NCBI RefSeq assembly: GCF_014696105.1 | Contig: NZ_JACJPO010000052.1 | Location: 1 to 64,000, forward strand | DNA: 64,000 nt | Direction: 5' to 3' | Source: Microcoleus sp. FACHB-1515 | GTDB lineage: Bacteria; Cyanobacteriota; Cyanobacteriia; Elainellales; Elainellaceae | The notes under the pieces: model-generated | Seen by the model: the letters and a program-made list of their open reading frames with translations, nothing else | What the model was told of the DNA's origin: nothing | Databases searched by the model: none | Made by a program: the position numbers and the translations under genes | Part shown: positions 44,696 through 54,915 of the stretch, one piece after another | Layout: each line of letters starts with the position of its first letter | How positions within the stretch are numbered: the first letter of the stretch is position 1

Positions 44696-45379
44696 TTAAA
44701 CCACTTTCCACAGCTTGCCTGCGGGCGATCGCTTCATCCAGGCGAGAAACTGGTTGCGATCGGCAGCGGGTAAATCTTGCAGTGCTTCTAACACACGGCT
44801 GGCAAAGCTGGGATTGCCAAAATGCTCACGACCGAGCCGATACAGTTCTTGCAGCAGCACGTTCAGGTGATGCTCTTGCCAAGGCGGAATTTGTGGCGTG
44901 ACAAGCGGATCTGCCGTCAGCAAATGCTGCACTGCGGCAGGCGAATCTGCCTTGGGAAAGCGTCCCTGCGCGAACACAGCAGCGATCTCTTTTTGGAACA
45001 TGCTGAGCTGCCGTGCACCGAGCAAATCCTCAATGTCAAAATACACCGCCTGCAACAGCAAGAGACTGGCCTGAATAAACAGCATCGGCGCAGTAGAAGC
45101 TTCGCTGCTGACGGGATGATCGCCTTCTTGAGCAAGCTGGTCAAGCCGCACTTTGCCCCAAACGCTGTAGCGATCGGGTTCTTCGAGCAAGACGCAAGCT
45201 TTGCCCCGATTATCAGTCAAGTCGCGCCACAGCGCTTTGGCGTCTTCTTCTTGCGCTGCGCTGAAAACGTTCAACAAGCGAAAGGTTTGCCCCTGATAGT
45301 GCAAAACCGGAACCTGCTGGTCTTTCTTGGGATGCTGAATCGTGGTGATTTCAACATCTTGCCGCTTCAAAATGAACAT
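44696..45379 (-). CDS. Conserved cyanobacterial protein, Npun_F0813-like
   Basis: The ATG at 45379 (GAGG upstream) gives 227 residues: MFILKRQDVEITTIQHPKKD, then VPVLHYQGQTFRLLNVFSAA, ALWRDLTDNRGKACVLLEEP and a helical C-terminus (AADRNQFLAWMKRSPAGKLW). This resembles a family I know as Npun_F0813-type, of unknown function. A frame extending 24 codons upstream is less likely because of the well-placed ribosome site. No membrane segment or motif for catalysis is seen. Confidence 0.7.
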   Translation of the reverse strand: MFILKRQDVEITTIQHPKKDQQVPVLHYQGQTFRLLNVFSAAQEEDAKALWRDLTDNRGKACVLLEEPDRYSVWGKVRLDQLAQEGDHPVSSEASTAPMLFIQASLLLLQAVYFDIEDLLGARQLSMFQKEIAAVFAQGRFPKADSPAAVQHLLTADPLVTPQIPPWQEHHLNVLLQELYRLGREHFGNPSFASRVLEALQDLPAADRNQFLAWMKRSPAGKLWKVV

Positions 45380-45679
45380 GGCGATGCCTCCATTCCCATC
45401 GTGCGATTCTTCAGCCAAGCCATCGCACAGCGCTTGATGCTGACATCGCAACCGTCGAGAAAGTAAAATTGAATCCAGGTGGGCATTTGCCTTGGCAACA
45501 AGAGGCTGGTTTTTAGTGTAATCGCTAGCGGGCGCTCGCTGGCGTCAAGCCGCCCGGTGAAATCAACATCATAGCGGTTGTGTTGGTACGATAGATGAGG
45601 GCAAACGCGATCGCTGCTGATTATTTTTCCCAGCCAAGGTGAAAAATTACGAAAGCTCAGCGCTTTTTTTACCGTCTTT

Positions 45680-45752
<73 letters not shown>

Positions 45753-45859
45753 TTTCTGGAATCACATTGGCTCGATCGCCAAAAATTTCTATAGTGTAAA
45801 AAGTGTAAAAGTCAACACCTCCTCAGCAGGCGGAGCGAACAACAGCAGATGAAGCGTCG

Positions 45860-46426
45860 ATGGTAGAAATCCTAGCCGCACTTTCGATCGCTGCTGCGGT
45901 CGGCATGAGAATTGCGTTGCCGCTGCTGATTATTGGCTTGCTGTATGGCAATGATCTGTGGGCAGATGTGCCGATTCTATCTCACATTCCGCCGCCGATC
46001 TTGCTGGGCGTCCTGGTCAGTTGGTCGCTGGTCGAACTTTTTGTCTCCAAAGGACGGTTGGGACAGCGAATGTTGCAGATGGTGCAGCTTTGCTTTAGTC
46101 CGTTTGTCGGCGCGATCGCAGGCATCACGGTAGCGCGATCGGCAGACATTTCAGGCGGCTTGATTTGGCTTCTTGGTTTGGTGTGTGGCCTGCTCGCTTT
46201 TGTGCTGCAACTGGTGCAGGTCGGCTGGTTTTTCCGGCTGCGCGGCCTGCCCCTGTGGATGATTTTTCTGCAAGATTTTTTGTGCGTTTCGCTCGTCCTG
46301 TTTGCCTTTGATGCACCAGAGCAGGGCGGGCTGATCGCGCTGCTGCTGCTGTGGCTGGCGATCCGCAGCACAACAGAGTGGCAGCGCTGGTATCAGGAAG
46401 GACAGCGCAGGCGATCGAGAGATTAG
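45860..46426 (+). CDS. DUF4126 membrane protein
   Basis: This 188-residue protein is mostly membrane helices (about five), with the start MVEILAALSIAAAVGMRIAL and conserved LVELFVSKGRLGQRML, matching DUF4126-type proteins of unknown function. The tail is basic (EWQRWYQEGQRRRSRD). It follows tRNA-Arg by about 110 bp and converges on hemH with a 33-bp gap. Confidence 0.75.
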   Translation: MVEILAALSIAAAVGMRIALPLLIIGLLYGNDLWADVPILSHIPPPILLGVLVSWSLVELFVSKGRLGQRMLQMVQLCFSPFVGAIAGITVARSADISGGLIWLLGLVCGLLAFVLQLVQVGWFFRLRGLPLWMIFLQDFLCVSLVLFAFDAPEQGGLIALLLLWLAIRSTTEWQRWYQEGQRRRSRD

Positions 46427-46459
46427 GAGTTAGACAGGTTGAATTTTCGATCGCAAGGG

Positions 46460-47623
46460 TTACAGCAATCCGACAAGGTGCAGCGGCCCATGTCCGCTAA
46501 TCAATTCGATGATCAAGGCGATAAAGCCGAGCATCGCAACTCGCCCATTCCAAACTTCGGCAGTTGTGGTCATGCCCCATTCCCAACGCTCTTGCGGATA
46601 CATCTTGGTGCGCGTTGGTGGGTGCATCACTTCGGACAGATGCAGGCTCGGTGAATTCAGTGCATCCACGACCATATCGGCCAAATCTTGAATAAAAATG
46701 GGGTGCGAGTTGAGGGCGGGGACGCGCTCAAAATGTTCAATTCCGGCTTCTTCGGCGACTTCGCGATATTCCATATCGATTTCTTGCAGCGTTTCGATAT
46801 GCTCTGAAACAAAGCTAATCGGCACGACCAGCAGATTATCCACGCCTTCAGCGGCCAGTTCTTCGATCGCTTCTTCCGTATACGGCTTCAGCCATTCGAC
46901 GGGACCCACTCGACTTTGATAAGCGAGCGTATGACGGTTGGGGCGATCGAGCGTTTTCATAATCAATTCGGTACACTGCTCAATTTCGCGCTGATACGGA
47001 TCGCCCGCTTCCTCGACATAGCTGAGGGGAACGCCGTGAGCGCTAAAGAAGATATGTACGTCGTTGGGATTGGGGAAGCGATCGAGCTGCTGACGAATTA
47101 GATCGGCCATTGCCTGAAGATAGCCAGGGCGATCGAACCAGGACGGAATCACCGTATAGTCAATTTTGTGCAGGCTGGGGTCTTCTTCCCAAAGCTGTTC
47201 CAGCAGACGGAAGCTTGATCCGCTGGTGCTGATCGAAAAGTGGGGGTAGAGGGGGAGGATGACGAGTCGATCGATGCCGTCGCGCTTGATGCGGGCGATC
47301 GCTTCTTCGGTGAACGGATACCAGTAGCGCATTCCGATGTAAACGTTGGCGTCTTGGCCTTTGTCTTTCAGGGCAGACTGAAGCGCTTGGGCTTGCTCTT
47401 CGGTGATGCGGCGCAAAGGAGAACCACCGCCGATTTGCTTGTAGTTTTCCTGCGATTTTTTGCTACGGCTAGTGGAAATCATCCAGGCGAGCGGTTTTTG
47501 CAGCCAGGGGAATGGGATACGAATAATTTCAGGGTCAGAAAACAAGTTGAACAGAAATGGCCGGACATCTTCTAGTTGGTCTGGCCCACCTAAATTCAGC
47601 AGTAATACTCCAACACGACCCAT
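46460..47623 (-). CDS. hemH: Ferrochelatase with C-terminal chlorophyll-binding-type helix
   Basis: Ferrochelatase inserts ferrous iron into protoporphyrin IX to make heme. The ATG at 47623 ([15 protein letters not shown]) gives 387 residues, the typical cyanobacterial length. The active-site histidine lies in [15 protein letters not shown], and [18 protein letters not shown] is the second signature. After about residue 340 comes a linker and a light-harvesting-like helix ([20 protein letters not shown] with E, N and R of the chlorophyll-binding motif), a fusion found in cyanobacteria and plastids. A GTG at 47632 would add three residues. Confidence 0.98.
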   Translation of the reverse strand: MGRVGVLLLNLGGPDQLEDVRPFLFNLFSDPEIIRIPFPWLQKPLAWMISTSRSKKSQENYKQIGGGSPLRRITEEQAQALQSALKDKGQDANVYIGMRYWYPFTEEAIARIKRDGIDRLVILPLYPHFSISTSGSSFRLLEQLWEEDPSLHKIDYTVIPSWFDRPGYLQAMADLIRQQLDRFPNPNDVHIFFSAHGVPLSYVEEAGDPYQREIEQCTELIMKTLDRPNRHTLAYQSRVGPVEWLKPYTEEAIEELAAEGVDNLLVVPISFVSEHIETLQEIDMEYREVAEEAGIEHFERVPALNSHPIFIQDLADMVVDALNSPSLHLSEVMHPPTRTKMYPQERWEWGMTTTAEVWNGRVAMLGFIALIIELISGHGPLHLVGLL

Positions 47624-47810
47624 AGTTCCCACCAGCTTGCTATTCCTTAATATTTGTAACTGATTTTAACAATAACGGCTTTGAGGCAACTGGTTTTTCC
47701 GGCCAAAAGTTCACAGTTTGCAACTGAACCAATTTCTTCCTAAATTTTACTTTAATCTTTTATCTACATTCATTCTCATTTGACAGCCAGTGTCATCTCG
47801 CGATAGATCG

Positions 47811-48962
47811 ATGTCCGAGCAGCAGGCGATCGACGCCAAAATCACCCAGCTTAATCAGCGGCTCAAAATCGCTCAACTGGGCGTGCAGATCGAACGGCGC
47901 GGCCAAAAGCTGAGTTTGCGCGGCACGTTTCCGCCTCGTCCCGACAGTGAGCGGCTGCGATCGCACCAGCAACGCCTCAGCCTGAATTTGCCTGCCACGC
48001 CTGCGGGACTCAAGCAGGCCGAACAAGAAGCCAAAATCATCGCTGCCCAACTTTTGCAAAACACGTTTAGCTGGCGCAACTATCTAATTGTCAACGGCGA
48101 TCGACTTCCTCAGATGGATCTGCCTGCCAAACTGCAAGCTTTTGAGCAGCATTATTTCGCTCAAAGCACGAGTCGGCCAGCCTCTGCCCGCACGACTTGG
48201 GAAACGGCGTATGCGCCCTATTTGCGGAAGCTGAGCGCGATCGCCCAATCCCGCTCTGCCCTCAGTCTGCCGGAAGCGATCTACGCTGCTGTTCAGTCCA
48301 CTAAGCCAAATTCGCGCAGTCGGCAAATTTGCTGTACTGCCCTGAATGCGCTGTGTGAATTTCTTGCCATTGAACTGCCCACGAACCTGAAGCAGTATGC
48401 GGGAAACTACAGTCCCAATCGGACACAGGCGCGATCGCTGCCCACTGATGCCGAAATTATCCGGGCGATCGACCGAATTCCCAATCCGGCTTGGCGCTTT
48501 GTCTACGGCATCATGGCGGCTTATGGCCTCCGCAATCACGAAGTTTTTTTCTGTGACTACCGCAATCTTCAGCAGGGAAAAAATTCGATCGAAGTCCTAG
48601 ACACCACCAAAACGGGCGGACATGAAGTTTGGCCGTTCTACCCGGAATGGATCGAGCAGTTTGATTTACGAAATGTTCTTCTTCCTGCCGTCAACACCGA
48701 CCTGAACCACACCACGCTTCAGCGCGTCGGTCAGCAGGTGAGCGCTCAGTTTCGCCGCTATGACCTGCCGTTTGCGCCGTATAATTTGCGGCACGCATGG
48801 GCAGTCCGCACGATTCATTTTGGCCTGCCGGATGCCGTCGCCGCCCGGATGATGGGACATTCGATCGCCATCCACACGCAAACCTATCACCGCTGGCTGA
48901 CTCGACGCGATCAGCAGCAGGCAGTGGAAGCAGTTTTGCAGCGGCGGGCAGCGATCGAGTGA
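47811..48962 (+). CDS. Tyrosine recombinase (phage-integrase family) with altered HxxR motif
   Basis: From the ATG at 47811 this is 383 residues. The N-terminal half (1-200) is a helical SAM-like DNA-binding region. The catalytic half has Arg241 (AYGLRNHEV), Lys267 (TTKTGGHEV), Arg327, His350 (MMGHS) and the nucleophile Tyr359 (TYHRW). The box usually written HxxR is NLR here: Asn325 replaces the first histidine, although His328 follows the arginine. It is not next to an obvious att site or other phage genes; a tRNA gene lies about 2 kb away. It resembles chromosomal cyanobacterial integrases. Confidence 0.85.
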   Translation: MSEQQAIDAKITQLNQRLKIAQLGVQIERRGQKLSLRGTFPPRPDSERLRSHQQRLSLNLPATPAGLKQAEQEAKIIAAQLLQNTFSWRNYLIVNGDRLPQMDLPAKLQAFEQHYFAQSTSRPASARTTWETAYAPYLRKLSAIAQSRSALSLPEAIYAAVQSTKPNSRSRQICCTALNALCEFLAIELPTNLKQYAGNYSPNRTQARSLPTDAEIIRAIDRIPNPAWRFVYGIMAAYGLRNHEVFFCDYRNLQQGKNSIEVLDTTKTGGHEVWPFYPEWIEQFDLRNVLLPAVNTDLNHTTLQRVGQQVSAQFRRYDLPFAPYNLRHAWAVRTIHFGLPDAVAARMMGHSIAIHTQTYHRWLTRRDQQQAVEAVLQRRAAIE

Positions 48963-48997
48963 TGACGTGGGTTAATCAGTATCCCATTTATCGAGCT

Positions 48998-51274
48998 TTA
49001 GGGCTTTTTGTCTGGATTGCGCTTCAGCACCAAGACGCCCAAAGGCGGTAGGCACAGATCGATCGAGTAGGGACGATTGTGCAGCGACCATTCTTCTGCC
49101 CATTTGCCGCCCAAGTTGCCCATGTTGCTGCCGCCGTATTCGCGAGCATCGCTGTTAAACAGTTCAGTGTAGAAGCCGGATTCGGGAACGCCAATGCGAT
49201 AGTGGGCGTGGGGCTGCGGCGTGAAGTTGCACACGACGATTACCTGATCTTCGGGGTCTTTGCCTTTGCGGATGAACGACACGACGCTGTGGCGATTGTC
49301 GCTACAGTCGATCCACTCAAAGCCGTCTTCGGTGAAATCTTGCGTGTAAAGCGCGGGTTCGCTGCGATAAAGCTGATTGAGCTTGCCCATAAAGTCTTTC
49401 AGCTTGCGATGTCCTTCAAATTGCAGCAGATGCCATTCGAGATCGCCCCAAACGTTCCACTCGCTCCACTGGCCGAATTCCATGCTCATGAACAAAGTTT
49501 TCTTACCCGGATGCGTGAACATGTAGGTGTAGAGGCAGCGCAAACTGGCGAGCTTTTGCCATTCATCTCCGGGCATTTTGCCGATCATTGGGCTTTTGCC
49601 ATGCACCACTTCATCGTGCGAAAACGCCAGCATGAAGTTTTCCGTGAAGGCGTACATGATGCTGAAGGTGATGTTGTTTTGGTGGAACTGGCGGAACCAA
49701 GGATCCATGTGGAAGTAGTCGAGCATGTCGTGCATCCAGCCCATGTTCCACTTCAGGTTAAAGCCCAAGCCGCCCACATAAGTCGGCCAAGACACCATCG
49801 GCCAAGCGGTCGATTCCTCGGCGATCGACAGCGTGCCGGGAAAATAGCTAAACACGCAGTGATTCAACTGTCTGAGGAAATCCGCCGCCTCAATGTTTTC
49901 GCGTCCGCCGTACTGATTTGGCAGCCATTCGCCTTGCTTGCGGAAATAGTCGAGATACAGCATCGAGGCGACTGCATCCACGCGAATGCCGTCAATGTGG
50001 TACTTGTCGAACCAGAAGAGCGCGTTGGCAACGAGGAAATTGCGGACTTCATGACGCGCATAGTTGAAAACTAACGTGCCCCATTCCTTGTGCTCGCCTT
50101 TGCGCGGGTCAGCGTGTTCATACAGTGCAGTGCCATCAAAGTTCGCCAGTCCGTGTCCGTCCTTGGGAAAGTGACCGGGAACCCAATCGACAATCACGCC
50201 AATTCCCTCAGCGTGGCAGCGATCGACAAAATACATAAAGTCCTGCGGCGTGCCGTAGCGCGACGTGCAGGCATAGTAGCCCGTCACCTGATAGCCCCAT
50301 GAGCCATCAAACGGATGCTCGGCGATCGGCAACAGCTCCACGTGCGTATAGCCTAACTCTTTGACGTAGGGGATCAAGCGATCGGCCAGTTCCCGATATG
50401 TCAAAAATCTTGCTCCGGGCTTGAGTTCCGCGACGATCACGGGCGGCACAATTTCACCGTTCACATCTCTTGCGGGATCGGCGGATGAGCCGTGCAGCCA
50501 CGAGCCGATATGCACTTCATAAACCGAGATCGGCTGCTTCAGCGGGTCAGTTTGGCGACGGGCATCGAGCCACGCTTGGTCGTGCCATTCGTAGGCGCTT
50601 AGATCGGTGACGATCGAAGCCGTCTTTGGACGCACTTCCTGCTGATAGCCGTAGGGATCGGATTTTTCGTAGATGTGTCCGGCGGCGTTTTTAATTTCAT
50701 ATTTGTAATGCGTCCCCACACCGAGATCGGGAATAAACAATTCCCAAATGCCGCCGCTATTTTTACGCATTTGGTGTTCGCGGCCATCCCAGCGGTTGAA
50801 GTCGCCCAACACCGAAACGTTGCGGGCGTTTGGCGCCCAAACTGCGAAGTAGACGCCTTTGACGCCTTCGACTTCGGTGAGGTGTGCGCCAAGTTTTTCG
50901 TAGATGCGGTGGTGATTGCCTTCGGCGAACAGGTGAATGTCGAAATCAGTGATCAGCGGCGATCGAAACGCATACGGATCGTAGCTGACGCGGACGTGAT
51001 CGCCTTCTTGAATGCGGAGCTGATAGTTTGCCAAATCTGCCCGATCGATCGTGCATTCAAAAAAGTGGGGATCATGCACGGGCTGCATCGAAAATTCCTG
51101 CCGTTCTTCGGGCAGCACAACCCAGGCGGCATCGGCGTTTGGCAGATAGGCTCGCACGACCCAAACCGATCGCCCGTCTTCGTGGATGTGGTGGGGGCCA
51201 AGCACCTCAAACGGATCTTGGTGCTGATTCCAAACAATCCGATCGATTTGCTCTGGGGCGATCGTCATGACCAT
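48998..51274 (-). CDS. glgB: 1,4-alpha-glucan branching enzyme
   Basis: GlgB adds alpha-1,6 branches to glycogen. The 758-residue protein has an extra N-terminal module, then the CBM48 domain (VYFAVWAPNARNVSVLGDFN, GREHQM) and a GH13 barrel. The catalytic residues are visible: nucleophile Asp in GIRVDAVASM, acid Glu in SIAEESTAWP and Asp in FSHDEVVHGK. The start is ATG at 51274; a second ATG two codons on is possible, and GAGGCAGG is upstream. It converges on the integrase with a 35-bp gap. The trehalose genes 6 kb away would use the same glucan. Confidence 0.98.
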   Translation of the reverse strand: MVMTIAPEQIDRIVWNQHQDPFEVLGPHHIHEDGRSVWVVRAYLPNADAAWVVLPEERQEFSMQPVHDPHFFECTIDRADLANYQLRIQEGDHVRVSYDPYAFRSPLITDFDIHLFAEGNHHRIYEKLGAHLTEVEGVKGVYFAVWAPNARNVSVLGDFNRWDGREHQMRKNSGGIWELFIPDLGVGTHYKYEIKNAAGHIYEKSDPYGYQQEVRPKTASIVTDLSAYEWHDQAWLDARRQTDPLKQPISVYEVHIGSWLHGSSADPARDVNGEIVPPVIVAELKPGARFLTYRELADRLIPYVKELGYTHVELLPIAEHPFDGSWGYQVTGYYACTSRYGTPQDFMYFVDRCHAEGIGVIVDWVPGHFPKDGHGLANFDGTALYEHADPRKGEHKEWGTLVFNYARHEVRNFLVANALFWFDKYHIDGIRVDAVASMLYLDYFRKQGEWLPNQYGGRENIEAADFLRQLNHCVFSYFPGTLSIAEESTAWPMVSWPTYVGGLGFNLKWNMGWMHDMLDYFHMDPWFRQFHQNNITFSIMYAFTENFMLAFSHDEVVHGKSPMIGKMPGDEWQKLASLRCLYTYMFTHPGKKTLFMSMEFGQWSEWNVWGDLEWHLLQFEGHRKLKDFMGKLNQLYRSEPALYTQDFTEDGFEWIDCSDNRHSVVSFIRKGKDPEDQVIVVCNFTPQPHAHYRIGVPESGFYTELFNSDAREYGGSNMGNLGGKWAEEWSLHNRPYSIDLCLPPLGVLVLKRNPDKKP

Positions 51275-51788
51275 GAAATTACCTGCCTCACTGAAAACGG
51301 GGAAAACGCAAACTAGCCATCGCGATCGAATAGATGCAGAGGCATTGTTACTATTATCAATTGTCTACCGATCATCAATCTGAGTGGAGGCACTCGGCGA
51401 TCGAGGGCTGACCAGGCATCAAAAGGCTTGATGTCAAGAAATTGTATCGAAACTGATAAAGAATGTTAAAAAACTACGCGAATTTGTTACTAACCTTATC
51501 AAATTGTGGCTTACCACTCCAGTATATTTCCGCAATTCCGATTGGCTGGCTCGATCGTAGCGTTCCCAACCTCAAATCAGCCTTCTCATCGTTACTGCTG
51601 CGGCTCGTGACCTGGATTGCGATCGCTCCGGCCAGTACCAAATAAATTGGTGAACAGCGTCGATCGCTGTCGGAGCGCGGAATGCCTGTTCCTTGTCTCC
51701 TCAGAAAGAATCGTAAGATCAAGTTTCCGGTGAATCTGGCTACTGCTCCTACAGATTATTGTCCGATCGCACAGTTTTTGCACAAGAT
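51275..51788. other. Divergent intergenic region, glgB / methyltransferase
   Basis: About 510 bp between divergent genes. It is AT-rich from about 51340 to 51500. A 60-residue frame at 51463-51645 has no recognisable content or ribosome site, and I do not count it. It must hold the glgB promoter. No hairpin with T run, tRNA or palindrome of note was found. Confidence 0.5.
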
Positions 51789-52952
51789 ATGGATCTGCTC
51801 ACAACCGAAAGTAATCCGCTGATGGTAGCAGCGATCGCCCAATCGATCGCTCAATCTCCGCAGCAGCGCATGACTTTCGCCGAATTTATGAATTTGGCGC
51901 TCTACCATCCACAACACGGCTACTACACCACACAGCCGCGCATCGAAGGCGACTTTTTCACCTCGCCGCATCTGGGCGCAGATTTTGGTGAACTGCTGGC
52001 CGTGCAGCTTGCCGAAATGTGGAAACGACTCGATCGCCCCCAGCCGTTCACGCTATTGGAAATGGGCGCAGGCCAAGGTCTGCTCGTGCAAGACATCGTG
52101 CGCTATCTGCATCGCCATCACTACGATTGCTTCGAGTCGATCGACTATCGCATCGTCGAGCAATCGCCTGCCCTGATTGCCGAACAGCAGCGCAGACTCG
52201 CGCCTTTGATGAAATCTTGGCGACCAAACTGGTGTACGTGGGACGAAATTGAGTGGGGATCGATCGTCGGCTGCTGCTTCTCCAATGAACTCGTCGATGC
52301 CTTTCCCGTCCATCAGGTGATTGTTCAAAACGGTCAGCTTCAAGAAATTTACGTGACTTGGACGGCAAATCAATTTAAGGAAACCACAGGCGAACTTTCC
52401 ACCCCCAAGCTGAGCGAGTATTTTGAGGCGATTGACATCCCCATCACCACCTACCCGGACGGCTATCGAACCGAGGTGAATTTGGCGGCGATCGACTGGC
52501 TGCAAACGGTGAGCGATCGACTTCAGCGCGGCTACGTTTTGACAATCGACTATGGCTATCGCGCCGATCGCTACTACGCCCCCTTCCGCCGCGAAGGAAC
52601 GCTGCAATGCTACTTTCAGCATCAACACCATTCTGATCCCTACGTTCTAGTAGGACGACAAGATTTAACCGCTCACGTTGATTTCACCACGCTTCAGCGG
52701 CGAGGTGAGCGCATCGGGCTGGAAACGATCGGCTTTACGCAGCAAGGTTTATTTTTGATGGCGTTGGGGTTGGGCGATCGCATTAGCGCTTTGTCGAATC
52801 CGGGGGCGATCGAAATTTCCGATTTGTTCAGCCGCCGCGAAAGCCTCCATGCCCTGATGAATCCGACCGGACTCGGAAATTTTGGCGTTTTGGTGCAGGG
52901 AAAAGGATTGAACGATGAGCAAAAGCGGCTCAAAGGCTTGAGTTTGCCTTAG
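51789..52952 (+). CDS. MidA/NDUFAF7-type SAM-dependent methyltransferase
   Basis: This 387-residue protein has the class I methyltransferase motif LLEMGAGQGLLVQDIV (about residue 85) and the family-specific SNELVDAFPVHQVIV and TIDYGYRADRYYAP segments that define the MidA/NDUFAF7 (DUF185) group. In eukaryotes that group methylates an arginine of respiratory complex I; a related role for cyanobacterial NDH-1 is a reasonable guess. The ATG at 51789 is used; a TTG at 51759 would add ten residues. It stands alone. Confidence 0.9.
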   Translation: MDLLTTESNPLMVAAIAQSIAQSPQQRMTFAEFMNLALYHPQHGYYTTQPRIEGDFFTSPHLGADFGELLAVQLAEMWKRLDRPQPFTLLEMGAGQGLLVQDIVRYLHRHHYDCFESIDYRIVEQSPALIAEQQRRLAPLMKSWRPNWCTWDEIEWGSIVGCCFSNELVDAFPVHQVIVQNGQLQEIYVTWTANQFKETTGELSTPKLSEYFEAIDIPITTYPDGYRTEVNLAAIDWLQTVSDRLQRGYVLTIDYGYRADRYYAPFRREGTLQCYFQHQHHSDPYVLVGRQDLTAHVDFTTLQRRGERIGLETIGFTQQGLFLMALGLGDRISALSNPGAIEISDLFSRRESLHALMNPTGLGNFGVLVQGKGLNDEQKRLKGLSLP

Positions 52953-53022
52953 CTGATTGTGTAAGGTTCACAATGACAAATTGCTTCGTGAACGCAAGAA
53001 AGCGATCGCGTGCAATGAGTTT

Positions 53023-53772
53023 TTATGCCGCCGCAACTCGTCCTGTTTCTATCCAAAATGCCCAGTCTTCTCGACCTTGACGCTGTGCCTGCTCAACGGC
53101 CAGATGAACATCATACGGAATCTTTAACAGTTCAACTTGCCATGTTTCATTCTGCTTCTCAAGCACTGCATAAGAAGCAAAGGGTGAGTAGTTTTGCATT
53201 GCATGATAGTTTGGCGCATCGTCATCATAAGCAGGAACGCCCACACTACCCGGATTGATAATTAATTGTCCTGAAGACAATTGAACCACCCGTGCAACAT
53301 GGCTGTGTCCACACAAAACGATCGGCTGATTGACTCCCTCAAGATAGTGCAATATTGCTGCTTCGTCTCTGACGATCGGAAAACCGCTAGAAACATCTTC
53401 TAGCAAATAAACCAAGTCATTTGTCGGAATGCCGTGACAGGCAAAGATTTCTTCAGCGACTACTGTTGTTGTTGGCAGCGATCGCAACCATTCAACAGGC
53501 TCACTTCCCAATTCTTCGAGCATATAAGTAAGGGTTGGGTGAGTTCCATCTCGATTTGGATAAAATTCATAAACATCTCGATCCTCATTGCCTTGAATGG
53601 TGACAGCATCGATCGATTTTAAGAGGTTGTAAGTTTCCAATGGTTTCAGCGGGCCATACAGAATATCTCCGAGGTTAATAAACTGTGTGATTCCTCGGTA
53701 TTTCGCATCTTCAAGAACTGCCGACAGTGCCCAAAAATTTCCGTGAATGTCTGACAAAACGGCAAATCTCAA
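53023..53772 (-). CDS. Calcineurin-like metallophosphoesterase
   Basis: The TTG at 53772 follows AAAGGAGGAAATTAAA, an excellent ribosome site, so I prefer it to the frame's upstream extension; that gives 249 residues. Metal-binding motifs of the YfcE/Mre11-like family are clear: DIHGN near the N-terminus, GDILYGP, GNEDRD (in place of GNHD), and GHSHVARVV. The fold would bind two metals and cleave phosphoesters; the physiological substrate is unknown. It is convergent with the methyltransferase gene. Confidence 0.92.
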   Translation of the reverse strand: MRFAVLSDIHGNFWALSAVLEDAKYRGITQFINLGDILYGPLKPLETYNLLKSIDAVTIQGNEDRDVYEFYPNRDGTHPTLTYMLEELGSEPVEWLRSLPTTTVVAEEIFACHGIPTNDLVYLLEDVSSGFPIVRDEAAILHYLEGVNQPIVLCGHSHVARVVQLSSGQLIINPGSVGVPAYDDDAPNYHAMQNYSPFASYAVLEKQNETWQVELLKIPYDVHLAVEQAQRQGREDWAFWIETGRVAAA

Positions 53773-53955
53773 TTTAATTTCCTCCTTTGCAGATCTCAAG
53801 CAGCACGAATCTATTCAAGATAGCGTGGTTCTCAAAGGTGCAATTCGCTAAGTAAAAACTCTTCAAAACGATCGATCGCAACAGAATCATGCCAATCGAT
53901 CGCGTTTCGCAATTCCTCAAGCGGCATCACGAGATTTAAACTGAAGGGAGACAGC

Positions 53956-54915
53956 TTGTCTTTCTACTTCATTAAGGCTATGCCGGAATTTTCGACTTCT
54001 TCGATCGCCAATGTCGTTGTCGATCAATCGCACTGGGGACGCATTCAGGTGAGCGGTGACGATCGGCTGAGATTTTTGCACAACCAGACGACCAACGATC
54101 TGCAAAGCCTCAAGCCCGGACAAGGCTGCGAAACCGTTTTCGTCACTTCGACCGGACGGACGATCGATCTCGTCACTGCCCTTGTCTTGGAAGATTCGGT
54201 TTTGCTGCTGACTTCTCCCGGTTACGATCAGCGCTTGATCGACTGGATGGATCGCTACATTTTCTTTGCCGATCGCGTCGAACTCAAAAATCTCACCTCC
54301 AGCACCGTTTGCTTCACGCTGATTGGTTCGCCGGAAGACCTGCGCGACTCGATCGGCTTTACAGAACTTGATCGACCGTATTCGCATCAGGTTGTTTCGA
54401 TCGCCGGAATCGAAACTCGGCTCAGCGTCGGCACAGGTTTGGCACTACCGGGATACACCTTGATCGCTTCGTCAGCCGATGCCGATGCTTTGCGGCAGCA
54501 CTTTAGCGCCATGACGATGCTCGATGATGCCGCTTGGGAGAAATTGCGGATTGAGCAGGGTCGCCCGATGCCCGATCGCGAACTGACCGAAGATTACAAC
54601 CCGCTGGAAGCTGGACTGTGGCACACGATTTCGCTCAGCAAAGGCTGCTACATCGGGCAGGAAACGATCGCCCGTCTGCATACTTATCGCGGCGTGAAGC
54701 AGCAGCTTTGGGGCGTGCGGCTCGATGGTGAAGCCCAACCGGAAACGCCCGTTTTTGTGGGCGATGAGAAGGTTGGGAAGCTGACGAGCGCGATCGACCA
54801 CATTGGACTGGCCTACATTCGCACCAAGGCGATCGAGCCAAATTTGAAAGTGAAAGTGGGCGATCGCTCCGCTGAACTGGTCGCACTGCCGTATCTCTCA
54901 CACGAATACATTTAA
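53956..54915 (+). CDS. ygfZ: YgfZ/GcvT-domain iron-sulfur protein maturation factor
   Basis: This folate-binding protein of the GcvT fold helps assemble or repair certain Fe-S proteins. The signature KGCYIGQETIARLH is present at about 232-245, with the N-terminal GRIQVSGDDRLRFLHNQTTN block. Total length is 319 from the TTG at 53956, which has AAGGGAG at ideal spacing. An ATG at 53980 (MPEFSTSS) gives 311 residues but lacks such spacing. It overlaps the downstream acetyltransferase start (TAATG). Confidence 0.93.
   Translation: MSFYFIKAMPEFSTSSIANVVVDQSHWGRIQVSGDDRLRFLHNQTTNDLQSLKPGQGCETVFVTSTGRTIDLVTALVLEDSVLLLTSPGYDQRLIDWMDRYIFFADRVELKNLTSSTVCFTLIGSPEDLRDSIGFTELDRPYSHQVVSIAGIETRLSVGTGLALPGYTLIASSADADALRQHFSAMTMLDDAAWEKLRIEQGRPMPDRELTEDYNPLEAGLWHTISLSKGCYIGQETIARLHTYRGVKQQLWGVRLDGEAQPETPVFVGDEKVGKLTSAIDHIGLAYIRTKAIEPNLKVKVGDRSAELVALPYLSHEYI

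Noticed and set aside
49079-50074. 331-codon open frame antisense to glgB
   Set aside because: glgB is intact and certain on the minus strand, and the opposite frame has no ribosome site or motif.
51463-51645. 60-codon frame between glgB and the methyltransferase gene
   Set aside because: No ribosome site, no recognisable content, and it lies in an AT-rich promoter gap.
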